DNA of 5,569 bases from Bacillota bacterium (lineage in GTDB: Bacteria; Bacillota; Clostridia; Oscillospirales; JAKOTC01). Within the stretch, counting starts at the first letter, position 1. Each line of letters opens with the position of its first letter. The notes beneath the pieces are model-generated. The model had not been told where the DNA came from and made no database searches. It saw nothing but the letters and a program-made list of their open reading frames with translations. A program made the translations under genes and the position numbers. This document shows, piece by piece, positions 5,509 to 5,569 of this stretch. The DNA is taken from NCBI GenBank assembly GCA_029776465.1, contig JAKOTC010000237.1, forward strand, positions 1 to 5,569, in the 5' to 3' direction.

Positions 5509-5569
5509 ATGAGCAAGAGGAAATGGACAAACATCCGAGCGCTCGAAGGACTAATTATTGAGATGCGAA
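5509..5569 (+). CDS. probable IS3-type transposase OrfA, N-terminal fragment
   Basis: Only the first 20 codons are visible (MSKRKWTNIRALEGLIIEMR) before the window ends. The basic opening, then a helix with LEGLIIEMR, matches the start of short helix-turn-helix OrfA proteins of IS3-type elements that I recall from Clostridia, in which a sequence such as an EAGKT-type turn and IADYFGL helix would follow. OrfA binds the element ends and, by frameshifting onto OrfB, makes the full transposase. The upstream RBS-sequestering hairpin supports a transposon gene. With so few residues, another HTH protein remains possible. Confidence 0.6.
   Translation, partial: MSKRKWTNIRALEGLIIEMR

Larger units (their letters stand above)
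5424..5569 (+). mobile_element. left end of a probable IS3-family insertion sequence (right side outside window)
   Basis: The evidence is the transposase-like start at 5509, preceded by a leader with a large perfect hairpin, directly after an intact gene. IS3-family ends begin with TG. The stretch starting at the TG at 5424 (TGAAATGAACCGAACC, then GGACAATAGACA near 5449-5460) looks like an IS3-type terminal repeat. The exact boundary is a guess and could lie anywhere between about 5384 and 5466. The right end and target duplication are not in the window, so the boundary cannot be confirmed. Confidence 0.5.

Overview
The window reads as a piece of chromosome from an endospore-forming Firmicute, most likely a Clostridia-class anaerobe. 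The basis is spore germinant-receptor genes, a tRNA-sensing T-box leader, strong Firmicute-type ribosome binding sites, and moderately GC-rich genes separated by AT-rich spacers. The exact family cannot be fixed from this sequence; an Oscillospiraceae-like host is only a guess.

Left part (1-2421): the 3' end of a germinant-receptor operon on the + strand. In order it holds a Ger(x)C-family lipoprotein (C subunit, 5' end cut off by the window edge), a GerAB/spore-permease family protein (B subunit) and a 71-residue two-helix membrane protein in the position and size class of a receptor D subunit. Gaps are 12-30 bases or a 4-base overlap, so these are almost certainly co-transcribed. An A subunit is expected just upstream of the window. 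The complex would sit in the spore inner membrane and start germination when a germinant binds.

Middle part (2422-4390): an independent unit. A near-consensus sigma-A promoter drives a long T-box leader whose specifier codon reads UAC (tyrosine). Its antiterminator and terminator can be drawn by eye. The leader controls a 512-residue sodium:solute symporter (SSS family), which ends in a clear intrinsic terminator. Regulation therefore predicts a Na+-coupled transporter made when tyrosyl-tRNA is uncharged, and so a candidate tyrosine (or tyrosine-precursor) importer. This is the most informative inference in the window.

Right part (4391-5569): an AT-rich 363-base spacer without a recognisable gene, then a secreted lipoprotein with a long Ser/Glu/Ala-rich linker and a small C-terminal domain I do not recognise. 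After that comes the left end of what looks like an IS3-type insertion sequence. The first 20 codons of its putative OrfA follow a perfect 13-bp hairpin whose 3' arm contains the likely ribosome binding site, an arrangement expected to block translation from transcripts reading in from outside the element.

I found no CRISPR array, tRNA, rRNA or defence system. Apart from the tyrosine T-box/symporter pairing and the hairpin-guarded transposase start, the region looks ordinary.
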